Assembly: GCF_000308455.1 (NCBI RefSeq)
Contig: NZ_BAFP01000049.1
Location: forward strand, 1-64,000
Direction: 5' to 3'
From: Nocardia abscessus NBRC 100374
Lineage (GTDB): Bacteria; Actinomycetota; Actinomycetes; Mycobacteriales; Mycobacteriaceae
Length of the DNA stretch: 64,000 bases
The notes below the pieces were generated by a model, which was given only the letters and a program-made list of their open reading frames with translations, searched no databases and had not been told where the DNA came from. Made by a program: the position numbers and the translations under genes. Below, piece by piece: positions 1-8,334 of this stretch; position 1 is the first letter of the stretch, and each line of letters starts with the position of its first letter.

Positions 1-199
1 CTACCGGCGCGTCACTCCAATCCAGCACCTGGCCGAACGGTTCGTGCCAGTGCAGACTGCGGGCCTGCTCGGCCCAGAACTCCAGCCGATCGGCCGCCGC
101 CCGGTCGTACAACGCCGCGCCCGCGTTCGCCTGGGCGGCGAACTCCGCGTCGGGCGGGTAGGCGGTGGTGTCGCGGTCATCGGTGGTTGCGCTGGTCAC
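1..199 (-). CDS. acs: Acetyl-CoA synthetase, N-terminal part (cut by window edge)
   Basis: AMP-forming acetate:CoA ligase, which activates cytosolic acetate to acetyl-CoA. Only the first 66 codons are present. They contain the family N-terminus: a Pro-Pro stretch, FAAQANAG, an EFWAEQA block and the VLDWSDAP motif that precedes the substrate-binding core. The GTG start at 199 is set by a good ribosome site (TAGGAGA) just upstream. It lies 51 bp behind actP on the same strand and ends the carboxylate uptake cluster, so transport and activation are probably co-transcribed. The rest of the gene, including the AMP-binding domain, is outside the window. Confidence 0.88.
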   Translation of the reverse strand, partial: MTSATTDDRDTTAYPPDAEFAAQANAGAALYDRAAADRLEFWAEQARSLHWHEPFGQVLDWSDAPV

Positions 200-250
200 G
201 CGATATCTCCTAACGAAAGAGCAAGGGGGACGAGGAATGCCGGGCAGCGA

Positions 251-1888
251 TCAGTGCGCCACCGCCTTTTCGGCGCCGACGCCGGTGAGCGAACGGACCT
301 CCATCTCCGCCGCCTTGGCCGGATCCTCGGACTTGCCGCCGACGAAGGTCCCGATGATGCCGAGCACGAACGCCAGCGGAATGGAGACGATGCCCGGGTT
401 GGACAGCGGGAACCAGTCGAAGTCCGAGCCGGGGAGCATGGCGGACTTGGAGCCGGAGACCGCGGGGGAGAACACGATCAGCACGATCGTCGAGATCAGG
501 CCGCCGTACATGCTCCACAGCGCGCCGGTCGTGTTGAAGCGCCGCCAGAACAGCGAGAACAGGATGGTCGGCAGGTTCGCCGACGCCGCTACCGCGAACG
601 CCAGCGCCACCAGGAAGGCGACGTTCTGTCCGTTGGCGAGGATGCCCAGCGCGATGGCCAGGACGCCGATCACCACCGCGGTGATGCGCGAGACCCGGAC
701 CTGTTCGCGTTCACCGGCTTTGCCCCGCTTGATGACGCTGGCGTAGATGTCGTGCGCGAACGACGCCGACGCCGTGATGGTCAGGCCTGCGACCACCGCG
801 AGGATGGTGGCGAAGGCGACCGCGGAGATCACGCCGAGCAGCACCACGCCGCCGAGTTCGAAGGCCAGCAGCGGCGCGGCCGAATTCTGCCCGCCCGCGG
901 CCGCCAGGATGCGGTCCGGCCCGACGATCGCCGCCGCGCCGTAGCCGAGCACCAGGGTGAAGAGGTAGAACGCGCCGATCAGGCCGATCGCCCAGACCAC
1001 CGATCGCCGCGCCTCTTTGGCGGTGGGCACGGTGTAGAAGCGCATCAGCACGTGCGGCAGGCCCGCCGTGCCGAGCACCAGTGCCAGGCCGAGGGACAGG
1101 AAGTTCAGCTTCGAGGTCTCGCTGCCGCCGTACTGCGCGCCGGGAGCGAGCACGTCGCGCGCCGCGACCGCCTTGTTCGCCGAACCGGTCACCGCTTCCT
1201 GCGCGCCGCCGAGAATGTCGGAGAAGTTGAAACCGAACTTGGCGAACACCATCACGGTCATCAGCGCCGCGCCGACGATCAGCAGCACCGCCTTGATGAT
1301 CTGCACCCACGTGGTGCCCTTCATGCCGCCGACCAGCACGTACACGATCATCAACACGCCGACCACGGCGATCACCACGGACTGCCCGGTCTTGTCGGAG
1401 ATGTCCAGCAGCAGCGCGACGAGCCCGCCCGCGCCCGCCATCTGCGCGAGCAGGTAGAACAGCGACACCGTCAGCGTGGACAGCGCGGCGGCGGTGCGTA
1501 CCGGGCCTTCTTTGAGCCGGAAGCTGAGCACGTCGGCCATGGTGAATTTGCCGGTGTTGCGCAGCATTTCGGCGACCAGCAGCAGCGCGACCAGCCAGGC
1601 GACCAGGAATCCGATGGAGTAGAGGAACCCGTCGTAGCCGTAGACCGCGATGGCGCCCGCGATGCCGAGGAAGCTCGCGGCCGAGAGGTAGTCGCCCGCG
1701 ATGGCGATGCCGTTCTGCGGGCCGGAGAAGCCGCGCCCTCCGGTGAAATAGTCGGCGGCGGTGGCGTTGTTCCGGCTGGCCCGGATCACCACGATCATCG
1801 TGATCGCGACGAAGACACCGAAGATGGCGATATTGGCGACCGGGTTGCCGACCGTGGCCGCCGCGGCGTAGGTGTGCACGGTGTTCAC
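251..1888 (-). CDS. actP: Cation/acetate symporter ActP
   Basis: Sodium:solute symporter (SSS family) for acetate and other short monocarboxylates, in the cytoplasmic membrane. The 545-residue protein has the usual length and about 13 hydrophobic segments. Family signatures include the early GGRGFSGPQNGIAIAGDYLS block (residues about 50-69) and the GLPHVLMRFYTV motif in the middle. The GTG start overlaps the stop of the DUF485 gene as GTGA, with GAGGGAGA as ribosome site, so the two are translationally coupled, as in other actinobacterial acetate transporters. acs follows. The physiological substrate (acetate, propionate or pyruvate) cannot be told from the sequence. Confidence 0.93.
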   Translation of the reverse strand: MNTVHTYAAAATVGNPVANIAIFGVFVAITMIVVIRASRNNATAADYFTGGRGFSGPQNGIAIAGDYLSAASFLGIAGAIAVYGYDGFLYSIGFLVAWLVALLLVAEMLRNTGKFTMADVLSFRLKEGPVRTAAALSTLTVSLFYLLAQMAGAGGLVALLLDISDKTGQSVVIAVVGVLMIVYVLVGGMKGTTWVQIIKAVLLIVGAALMTVMVFAKFGFNFSDILGGAQEAVTGSANKAVAARDVLAPGAQYGGSETSKLNFLSLGLALVLGTAGLPHVLMRFYTVPTAKEARRSVVWAIGLIGAFYLFTLVLGYGAAAIVGPDRILAAAGGQNSAAPLLAFELGGVVLLGVISAVAFATILAVVAGLTITASASFAHDIYASVIKRGKAGEREQVRVSRITAVVIGVLAIALGILANGQNVAFLVALAFAVAASANLPTILFSLFWRRFNTTGALWSMYGGLISTIVLIVFSPAVSGSKSAMLPGSDFDWFPLSNPGIVSIPLAFVLGIIGTFVGGKSEDPAKAAEMEVRSLTGVGAEKAVAH

Positions 1889-2241
1889 GCTCGGTCTCCC
1901 TCGAGGTACTCGCGGATGCTCGCCGCCCGCGGATCCAGTTCCCGGTTGGCGAACCGGACGTACAGCGCGGTGATGGCGAAGGTGGATACGAACTGGCCCA
2001 GGCCGAGCAGCAATCCGACGTTGACTTCGCCGAACACCTGGCGGCTCATGAAGTCGTGCGCGTAGGCGCCGAGCAGCACGTAACCGAGGTACCAGAGCAG
2101 GAACAGTGCGGTCATCGGAAACACGAAGCGGCGCAGGCGCGTTCGCAGTTCCTGGAATTGGGGGCTCGCCTGGACTTCGGCGAATTCTGCTGCGCTCGGC
2201 GCGCGCCGCGGTGCGGTGCCGTCGAGGTCGATACTGGTCAT
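1885..2241 (-). CDS. DUF485 small membrane subunit of the acetate permease
   Basis: A 118-residue protein with a hydrophilic N-terminus, two transmembrane helices (about residues 42-62 and 76-97) and a charged C-terminal tail. This is the layout of DUF485/YjcH proteins, which are found almost always just before an SSS-family acetate symporter and are presumed to be accessory subunits. The ATG is preceded by AGGACC. The stop overlaps the actP start by four bases. The gap upstream (2242-2411) separates it from a second symporter gene on the same strand and could carry its own promoter. Confidence 0.88.
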   Translation of the reverse strand: MTSIDLDGTAPRRAPSAAEFAEVQASPQFQELRTRLRRFVFPMTALFLLWYLGYVLLGAYAHDFMSRQVFGEVNVGLLLGLGQFVSTFAITALYVRFANRELDPRAASIREYLEGDRA

Positions 2242-2411
2242 GATGGTCCTACCGAGTGACGTGGCTTACTTCTCGAGGACGGTAAGCCAGACATGTGGGC
2301 CGCCAGTAGGCTGTGGTGTGGGTCACTCCGTGAAGGTGGCCGAATCTGCGGTGAGCGGTCGATGCGGCGCGACGAACGGTCGGCCCCGGTGGCAGGCGCG
2401 GCGGTCGCCGG

Positions 2412-4166
2412 TCAGTCCGAGCGCAGGCTCCGCTCGCGGTCCGCGCCCATGCCCAGTCGTTCCGGCGCGTGCATCCGGACGAAGATCCGGCTCACGGTCC
2501 TGGCGTCGAGCCGCCGGGTGAACGCGCTCACCAGCACCATGGTGGCGAACGCCAACGGCACGCTGATCGCTGCCGGATAGCTCAGGAGCGCCGCGGGCCA
2601 GCCGCCCGCCACGTCGTCGGAGAACCCGCTGGTGACCGAGACCGCGGTCGCGGTGCCCGCCGCGAGCCCGCCCGCGACCAGACCGGCCGCCGCGCCCGTC
2701 GCGGTCAGCCCGCGCCACCAGATGCCGAGGACCAGCAGCGGGCACAGTGTGGAGGCGGCCACGGCGAAGGCCAGGCCGACGGTGCGGGACAGATCCAGCG
2801 AGACCACGGTCAGCGACAGCGCCAGCGGAACAGCGCCGGCGGCCAGCGCCGCCGTACGGAAGTCGCGGATCCGCCCGCGCAGCATGTCGGTGCTGAGCAC
2901 GCCCGCGATGCTCACCAGCAGTCCGGACGAGGTGGACAGGAACGCGGCGATCGCGCCCGCCGCGGCCAGTGCCGCGAGCAGCTGACCGCCCAGCCCGGCG
3001 ACCACCGATCCGGGCAGCAGTACCACCGCGGCGTCGGAGGTTCCGGTGATCAGCAGTTGCGGCACGTACAGCCGTGCGAAAACGCCCAGCAAGACCGGGA
3101 ACAGGTAGAACAGTCCGACCAGGCCGATCACGGCGAGCGCCGTCGCGCGCGCTGCCCGCCCATCGGAATTGGTGTAGAAGCGCACCAGTACGTGCGGCAG
3201 GCCCATGGTGCCGAGGAAGGTCGCGAGGATCAGCGAATAGACCTGATAGGTCGGATGCGGTCCGCCCAGCCCGCCGCCCGCCGCCAGCCAGCCCGCACCG
3301 TCCGCGGGTGCGCCCGCGACCACCGGCACCGCGGCCCCGGCCTCGAGTTCCAACCGCGTGCCAGCGGCCAGCTCGTGCGTGCCCGGTGTCAGCGGCACCG
3401 GGCCGTCGACCGCGCGGTCGTCGAGGGTTCCCGTGATCGACACCTGCTGCGGCGCGCCGACCCGCACCACCACGTCGGTGGTCACGTCGACGGTGGTGCG
3501 CTCGGACACCACCGGCGGCGCGGGCGCGCCCAGCTCCCGCTCGTCGGCGAGGAAGTGCCCGAGCAGCACCAGCGCAGGGAGGGCCACCGCGGTCAGTTTC
3601 AGCCAATACTGGAACGCCTGGACCAGCGTGATCGAGCGCATCCCGCCGCCGACCACGTTGGCCAGCACGATCGCGCCCACGGCCACCGCGCCCACCCAGT
3701 CCGGCACCCCGAGCAGGATGTGCAGCGTCAGGCCCGCCCCCTGGAATTGCGGGATCAGGTAGACCGCGCAGATGAGCACCACGACGGTGGCCGCGAGCCT
3801 GCGCAAACGCAGTGAGCCCAAACGGAATTCGGCGAAGTCGGGCACCGTGTACGCGCCGGAGCGGCGCAGCGGTGCGGCGACGAAAAGCAGCAGCGCCAGG
3901 TATCCGGCGGTGAAGCCCACCGGGTACCACAGTGCGTCCGCGCCGTATTTGGCGATCAAACCGGCCACACCGAGGAACGATGCGGCGGAGAGGTATTCGC
4001 CGGAGATCGCCGCCGCGTTCCAGCGCGGCCCCACACTGCGCGAAGCGACCAGGAAGTCGGAGGTGGTGCGGGCCAGCCGCACGCCGTACGCGCCGATCGC
4101 GACGGTCGCCAGCGCCGCGAGGACGAGCGCCGCCACCGTCAGCGCGGGCGCTGTACTCGACGTCAC
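2412..4166 (-). CDS. Second sodium/solute symporter with a long soluble insertion
   Basis: SSS-family transporter of 584 residues, related to ActP and 224 bp upstream of the actP-DUF485 pair. Shared motifs include SGEYLSAASFLG (about residues 55-66) and GLPHVLVRFYTN (about 322-333). Unlike actP it carries about 100 non-membrane residues (about 207-307), rich in Val, Thr and Gly, between two membrane helices; this looks like an extracytoplasmic beta-type insert. The start is taken as GTG at 4166, because the open frame further upstream runs through repetitive DNA and has no family similarity. It stands downstream of a LytS/LytTR two-component system and a small membrane protein, which suggests induction by an external carboxylate. 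Substrate unknown. Confidence 0.85.
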   Translation of the reverse strand: MTSSTAPALTVAALVLAALATVAIGAYGVRLARTTSDFLVASRSVGPRWNAAAISGEYLSAASFLGVAGLIAKYGADALWYPVGFTAGYLALLLFVAAPLRRSGAYTVPDFAEFRLGSLRLRRLAATVVVLICAVYLIPQFQGAGLTLHILLGVPDWVGAVAVGAIVLANVVGGGMRSITLVQAFQYWLKLTAVALPALVLLGHFLADERELGAPAPPVVSERTTVDVTTDVVVRVGAPQQVSITGTLDDRAVDGPVPLTPGTHELAAGTRLELEAGAAVPVVAGAPADGAGWLAAGGGLGGPHPTYQVYSLILATFLGTMGLPHVLVRFYTNSDGRAARATALAVIGLVGLFYLFPVLLGVFARLYVPQLLITGTSDAAVVLLPGSVVAGLGGQLLAALAAAGAIAAFLSTSSGLLVSIAGVLSTDMLRGRIRDFRTAALAAGAVPLALSLTVVSLDLSRTVGLAFAVAASTLCPLLVLGIWWRGLTATGAAAGLVAGGLAAGTATAVSVTSGFSDDVAGGWPAALLSYPAAISVPLAFATMVLVSAFTRRLDARTVSRIFVRMHAPERLGMGADRERSLRSD

Positions 4167-4250
4167 GGCGCACCTGCGGGCAGGTCGGCCGGATCCGCGC
4201 GATCCCCCGTCCGCGCGACAGATCGGCACGCGGGCGCGCGAAACGGTTCG

Positions 4251-4484
4251 GTGGGCGATGCGGCCCGGGTTACCGGCGTGGTCGAAGTGCGTACGCCGGA
4301 GGAAGATCGCCGCGAGTGCCAGACCTCCCAGCTCGTGTCGGGTGCGGCCGGATCGGTGCGGTGCCTGGTCCTCGCGGCATCTCGGGTGGCGGGTGCGCGA
4401 GTGGGCGATGCGGCCCGGGTTACCGGCGTGGTCGAAGTGCGTACGCCCGAGGGAGATCGCCGCGAGCGCCGGAATCCCCAGCTC
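4251..4484. repeat. Two direct copies of an 84-bp repeat spaced exactly 150 bp
   Basis: Positions 4251-4334 and 4401-4484 match at about 77 of 84 bases; the first 47 bases are identical. The spacing of 150 bp, and a weaker match of the sequence between the copies (a CGGCCGGATC block near 4188 and 4343), suggest a tandemly duplicated unit of about 150 bp. It fills most of the 436-bp gap (4167-4602) between the small membrane protein gene and the second symporter. No gene or clear promoter was recognised in this gap. Confidence 0.85.
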
Positions 4485-4602
4485 CTGCCAGGTGCCCGGG
4501 ATGCACGCGCGCCGGTCGGACAGCGTGCGTGAACACGCGCCACGTCCGCGCAGGCGAAGCCGATCGTCCGCGCCGCGGAAGGGATTCGGGCCGGGCGCAC
4601 CG

Positions 4603-4968
4603 TCAGTCCTCGGCCAGTTCGAGGAAGTCCTGCTCGTTGCGTTCGGCCAGGCGCACATAGGTCCGGCCGACCAGGAACAGCAACGGGTACACGGCGCCGC
4701 CGAGCAGCAGCCACGGCAACCGGATGCCCAGCACCGTCATCGAGCCGATCGAGCCGGTGCGGAACAGCACGGGCAGCGCGCACAGCAGCGCGATGCTCAC
4801 CAGGCCCACCCGCAGCGCGAGCCCGAGTTGCGCGCGGATCAGACCACCGATGAGCGCTTCGCCGAACTCCGTCTGCTCGGCGACCTCGACTCTCGTGCGC
4901 ACCCGCCGCGCGCCCCGTCGCTCGGAGAGCACGACGCGTGCGCGCACCGGGCGCTGCGGCCCGGTCAC
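4603..4968 (-). CDS. Small two-helix membrane protein, likely symporter partner
   Basis: A 121-residue protein with a basic N-terminal third, two hydrophobic segments (about residues 47-68 and 75-99) and an acidic C-terminus ending FLELAED. It is not clearly a DUF485 member, but it has the same layout and stands in the same relation to a symporter gene, so a role as accessory subunit of the downstream transporter is inferred. The GTG start at 4968 overlaps the stop of the LytTR regulator (GTGA); longer versions would run back into that gene and were rejected. The repeat-filled gap follows it. Confidence 0.75.
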   Translation of the reverse strand: MTGPQRPVRARVVLSERRGARRVRTRVEVAEQTEFGEALIGGLIRAQLGLALRVGLVSIALLCALPVLFRTGSIGSMTVLGIRLPWLLLGGAVYPLLFLVGRTYVRLAERNEQDFLELAED

Positions 4969-5762
4969 TGATTGCCCCAGTGTTGCCGGGGTCGGTGCAC
5001 CAGCCGCTGTTTCAGCTCGCGCACCTGCCTGCGGCTGACCGGCAGTTCGACCGCTTGCGCGTGGCCCTCGGCCCGCAGGCACACCACCGTTCCGGAACCC
5101 ACCGTGCGCAGCCCGGTGACCAGCCGCAGCGCCACCAGATACGACCGGTGCACCCGGAGGAATCCCGCGTCGTGCCAGCGGGCCTCCAGCGCCGACAACG
5201 GAATCCGCACCAGGTGCGATCCGCCGCTGGTGTGCAGCCGCGCGTAGTCCCCGTCGGCTTCCACCCAGCTCACGCTCGATCGCGGCACCAGCGTCGTCAC
5301 CCCGCCCAGCTCCACGGGAATGACCTCGCTCGGATCGGTGCGCGCGTCGGCGGCGGGCTGGTGCGGCGCGCTACGCGCGGCGGCGATCCGCCGCACCGCC
5401 TCCGCGAGCCGGGCCTCGCGCAGCGGCTTGAGCAGATAGTCCACTGCGCCCAGGTCGAACGCCGCGATCGCCCGGTCGTCGTGGGCGGTCACGAAGACCA
5501 CGGCGGGCGCGGCGGCGAACTCCGAGAGGATTCCCGCCAGCTCCATGCCGTCCAGTCCCGGCATATTGATGTCCAGGAAAACCGCGTCGATCGGATGGGC
5601 GCGCAGCACCCGCAGCGCGCTGGTGGCGTCGCCGGCCGCGTGGATCTCGCCGATCTCGGTCCGCGCGCGCAGCAGATACACCAGCTCGTCCAGAGCGGGT
5701 TTCTCGTCGTCCACGGCGAGCACGCGCAGCGCGCCCGCCGGTTTGCCGGTCACGCGGGTCAC
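4965..5762 (-). CDS. LytTR-family response regulator
   Basis: Two-component response regulator of 265 residues. The receiver domain (about 12-125) has the acidic pair VDDE, the phospho-acceptor Asp64 in FLDINMPG, a conserved Thr in VFVTAHD and Lys in LLKPL. A LytTR DNA-binding domain (about 150-250) follows, with the FLRVHRSYLVAL signature. It pairs with the LytS-type kinase encoded just upstream. The GTG start at 5762 has a GGAG ribosome site. By analogy with the BtsSR and YpdAB systems, which sense pyruvate-like carboxylates and switch on transporters, it probably activates the neighbouring symporter genes; this is inference. Confidence 0.92.
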   Translation of the reverse strand: MTRVTGKPAGALRVLAVDDEKPALDELVYLLRARTEIGEIHAAGDATSALRVLRAHPIDAVFLDINMPGLDGMELAGILSEFAAAPAVVFVTAHDDRAIAAFDLGAVDYLLKPLREARLAEAVRRIAAARSAPHQPAADARTDPSEVIPVELGGVTTLVPRSSVSWVEADGDYARLHTSGGSHLVRIPLSALEARWHDAGFLRVHRSYLVALRLVTGLRTVGSGTVVCLRAEGHAQAVELPVSRRQVRELKQRLVHRPRQHWGNQ

Positions 5763-5995
5763 AATCGCTCCATCGTAAGGGTCCCGTGCGCGGCCGCGAC
5801 CTGGACGTCGTGACAGCCCTCGTCTGGCATGCGGATGGTGGCCGCGCCTTCGGCGACGTCGGTCTCCCCGCCGGTGCGAGGAGCCCTCGCGTCGGGGCAG
5901 AGCTCGGCGAACACCGCGCGGGCCACCGGGCCGAAAGCCGACGGGTAGTAGGCGATGGTGTCACCGGGCCGGGCTTCGCGCGCAGGGCCGTTCTC
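5759..5995 (-). other. Coding-like 78-codon frame without a usual start, between kinase and regulator
   Basis: Between the kinase stop and the regulator start the minus strand carries an open frame with strong G/C preference at third positions. Its protein-like text includes ARPGDTIAYYPSAFGPVARA and ends TLTMERL. Its TGA overlaps the GTG of the regulator (GTGA), as real genes do here. No ATG, GTG or TTG precedes the first half; the first candidate is GTG at 5926, and there is none in this frame for at least 100 bp into the kinase gene. It may be a gene with a rare start, a frameshifted C-terminal extension of the kinase, or a decayed gene. Product not recognised. Confidence 0.45.
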
Positions 5996-7199
5996 AGGCC
6001 CGGATGCCCGCGCGGAACTTGGGGACGCGCAGGCTGACCTTCGTGCCCGCGCCGGGCGCGGTTTCCACGACCAGCCCGTAGTCGTCGCCGAAGGCCGCGC
6101 GCAACCGATCGTCGACGTTGGCCAGCCCCACGTGCGCGGACTCGCCGGAGCCCGCCGGGCCTCTGTCGGTATCGACGGCGTCCAATGCGCCGGAGCGCAA
6201 CAGATCCGGGTCCATCCCGACGCCGTCGTCCTCGACGCTGATCACGCAGTCGGTGCCCGCGTCGGTGGCGACGATGCTGACGGTGCCGCCGTGCGCGGTG
6301 CCCGCCAGCCCGTGCCGCACCGCGTTCTCCACCAGCGGCTGGAGCGCGAGGAAGGGCAGGACCACGCCGAGCACTTCGGGCGCGATCCGCAGCCGGACCT
6401 GCAGCGCGTCGCCGAAACGGGCGCGTTCCAGTGCGAGGTACCGCTCGATGTTGCGCAGCTCGTCGGACAGCACCGTGAATTCGCCCGCGGCGCGGAAGGA
6501 GTACCGGGTGAAGTCGGCGAACTCGAGGATCAGTTCGCGAGCCCGCGCCGGATCGGTGCGGACGAACGAGGCGATGGTGTTCAGCGCGTTGTAGATGAAG
6601 TGCGGGCTGATCTGCGCGCGCAGCGCGCGCACCTCGGCGCGGTCCAGCCGGGCCCGCGACGCGTCCAGCTCGGCCAATTCGAGCTGGCCGCAGGCATATC
6701 GCGCCACCTCGGCGACCGCGCCGAGCCGGCCCGGTCCCGGCTGTCCGGTGCTCACGACGCCCAGCACACCGGCCACGCCGTTGGATTCGATCAGCAGTGG
6801 TTGCGCGATCAGCGTGCGTCCGGCGTGTTCGCCGCGGCCCGGTCCGGCGACGAGCACCGGACGCTGACCCGCGACGGCGCGCTCGGCGGCTTCACCGAAG
6901 TATTCGGCCAGCTCGGCGTGCGGGCCGTCCCAGGCGAGCACCGTGCCGTCGGGATCGGCCAGCGCGAGCGCTTCGGCACCGGTGAGTGCGCGCAGGTGGG
7001 GCGCCGCCTCCCGAGCGGACTGTTCGGTCAGTCCACGCCGCAGCGGGACCGCCGCCAGCGACGCGGTGTGCAGCGCCGAATGCACCGCCCGCTCGGCGGG
7101 GGTGGTCACCACTCTGCGGGTGCGCGACCAGATCAGCAGCGCACCCGCGATCAGTGCCGCCACGGCCGCGACGGCGAGTGCGGTGGTCATGGCGGGCAT
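5994..7199 (-). CDS. LytS-type sensor histidine kinase
   Basis: A 401-residue sensor kinase of the LytS/YehU class. There is one N-terminal membrane helix (about residues 5-25), a GAF-like sensor region (about 60-165), a His_kinase domain with phospho-acceptor His200 in ISPHFIYNALN, and a HATPase_c domain (LVENAVRHGL N-box, then the VEDDGVGM and HVGLANV G-boxes). ATG at 7199 and ATG at 7190 are both possible starts. It is first in the minus-strand cluster of LytTR regulator, membrane protein and symporters. With only one helix and a cytoplasmic GAF-like region it may sense an intracellular metabolite or work with a transporter; that is inference. Confidence 0.9.
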   Translation of the reverse strand: MPAMTTALAVAAVAALIAGALLIWSRTRRVVTTPAERAVHSALHTASLAAVPLRRGLTEQSAREAAPHLRALTGAEALALADPDGTVLAWDGPHAELAEYFGEAAERAVAGQRPVLVAGPGRGEHAGRTLIAQPLLIESNGVAGVLGVVSTGQPGPGRLGAVAEVARYACGQLELAELDASRARLDRAEVRALRAQISPHFIYNALNTIASFVRTDPARARELILEFADFTRYSFRAAGEFTVLSDELRNIERYLALERARFGDALQVRLRIAPEVLGVVLPFLALQPLVENAVRHGLAGTAHGGTVSIVATDAGTDCVISVEDDGVGMDPDLLRSGALDAVDTDRGPAGSGESAHVGLANVDDRLRAAFGDDYGLVVETAPGAGTKVSLRVPKFRAGIRA

Positions 7200-7335
7200 C
7201 GGCGCACGGACTGCATAGGCCGATTATCGCGTCGGCCGGATCGCGCCCGGAACGGTGGCGGTCCTGCGGCGGTGAGGGGGCCGGGGAATGTCGGCTGGGT
7301 GGCGGTGGCAGGGGTGGCGGCTCTGTGGCCGCGGT

Positions 7336-7530
7336 CGGTCCCGGGACGTCGGCTGGTTCGCGGTGCGGTGGCGGTTCCGCGGCCGTGATCGGGTTCCGGA
7401 ACGTCGGCCTGGCTCGCGGTGCGGAGCGGTGGCGGTCTTGCGGGCGCGGTCGGGTTCCGGAACGTCGGCCTGGTTCGCGGTGCGGAGCGGTGGCGGTCTT
7501 GCGGGCGCGGTCGGGTTCCGGAACACCGGA
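7336..7530. repeat. 61-bp tandem repeat between the kinase and a secreted-protein gene
   Basis: Two nearly identical 61-bp units occupy 7390-7450 and 7451-7511, each starting CGGGTTCCGGAAC. A third partial unit starts at 7512, and more diverged copies precede them from about 7280. The array fills most of the 374-bp gap 7200-7573. Reading frames in it change with every unit because 61 is not a multiple of three, so it is non-coding. No promoter for the kinase operon was recognised in the remainder. Confidence 0.88.
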
Positions 7531-7563
7531 CCGCGCATCGCCGGTGCGACGGCGCGGTCCGGT
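7525..7563 (-). terminator. Hairpin downstream of the secreted-protein gene
   Basis: A perfect 12-bp stem (ACCGGACCGCGC at 7525-7536 with its complement at 7552-7563) and a 15-base loop, starting 10 bp after the stop codon of the gene at 7574. There is no T run, as is common for actinobacterial terminators. Confidence 0.6.
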
Positions 7564-7573
7564 TCGCAGGAGT

Positions 7574-8011
7574 TCAGCCCTGGTACTGCGGCACCGTGAA
7601 CTCGACGGTGCCGGGTGCGGGGAAGTGCGCCGCGCCGATGCTGACTGTGGCGGTGAACTGGCCGATGCCGGGCAGGAACAGCGCGGAGTGCCCGCTGTTG
7701 CCCCAGTAGCCGGGGCCTTGGGCGACCACCTGGAACGCACCCTCCTGACCGGTGGCGACGTTGCGCCAGTTCAGTGTGATCGGAAGTGTGCACGGCCCGG
7801 CCCCCACCAGCGTCGCGCCTACGGTGAACGCCGCCTGGTTGGGGTAGGCGTTGCCGTTGACCGACATCTCCACCTGACCCACGCACGGTCCCTGGGCCAG
7901 GGTGTACACGGTGGCGAATGCGGCGGGCGCCGCCGCCGCGGGCGCGGCCGTCGCGACCAGTGCGGCCATCGCCGTGGCGGGAACGATCAACAGCGCTGTC
8001 GTCGAATTCAT
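7574..8011 (-). CDS. Secreted protein of unknown function
   Basis: A 145-residue protein with a signal peptide: a short polar start, a hydrophobic segment, then an Ala-rich end with cleavage probably after APAAAA (about residue 27). The mature part has two Cys residues that could form a disulfide, and alternating hydrophobic/polar stretches that suggest a beta-rich fold. The ATG at 8011 is chosen because GGAGG lies 7 bases upstream. It is divergent from dnaE. Similar small secreted proteins occur in Nocardia and mycobacteria; I do not recognise a named family. Confidence 0.75.
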   Translation of the reverse strand: MNSTTALLIVPATAMAALVATAAPAAAAPAAFATVYTLAQGPCVGQVEMSVNGNAYPNQAAFTVGATLVGAGPCTLPITLNWRNVATGQEGAFQVVAQGPGYWGNSGHSALFLPGIGQFTATVSIGAAHFPAPGTVEFTVPQYQG

Positions 8012-8281
8012 CGACACCTCCACGATTTCGGGAAAATCCGGTCTGCCGTGCTCGCCCGTCCCTCAGAAGCGCGCGACATCGTCGTGGGGAAGGGAAGCAG
8101 ATCCTACCGCCGTGCTCCGGCCGCCGTCCGGGTCTTCCGGTATCCGGCAAGACCCCGACACTCGCGGAAATCGGCCACCAGAACGGCGAGTCGCCAGGAC
8201 GCGCCGGTGATCTTCCCCACCGACACGCCGGGCGCGCGAGTGGCGCCAGCGCGCCGGTCCAAAGCAGTCGGTGGGCCCGCC

Positions 8282-8334
8282 TAGAATCGGTCCAGCCAAC
8301 CCCCGTCGAGACCTTGGGAGGAAGGACCGTCTTG
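8282..8334 (+). promoter_or_regulatory. dnaE promoter -10 and ribosome site
   Basis: TAGAAT at 8282-8287 is a good -10 element. GGGAGGAAGG at 8317-8326 lies 5 bases before the TTG start of dnaE and decides that start. The rest of the 320-bp gap 8012-8331 shows no recognised gene. Confidence 0.6.

Noticed and set aside
44..2065. Very long open frame on the plus strand at the window start
   Set aside because: It is antisense to actP and the DUF485 gene; composition is Arg/Gly/His-rich with no family motif, an effect of high GC.
2412..4658. Longer form of the second symporter beginning near 4658
   Set aside because: The extra 160 residues come from the 150-bp repeat and are not found in the SSS family, which begins at about the GTG at 4166.
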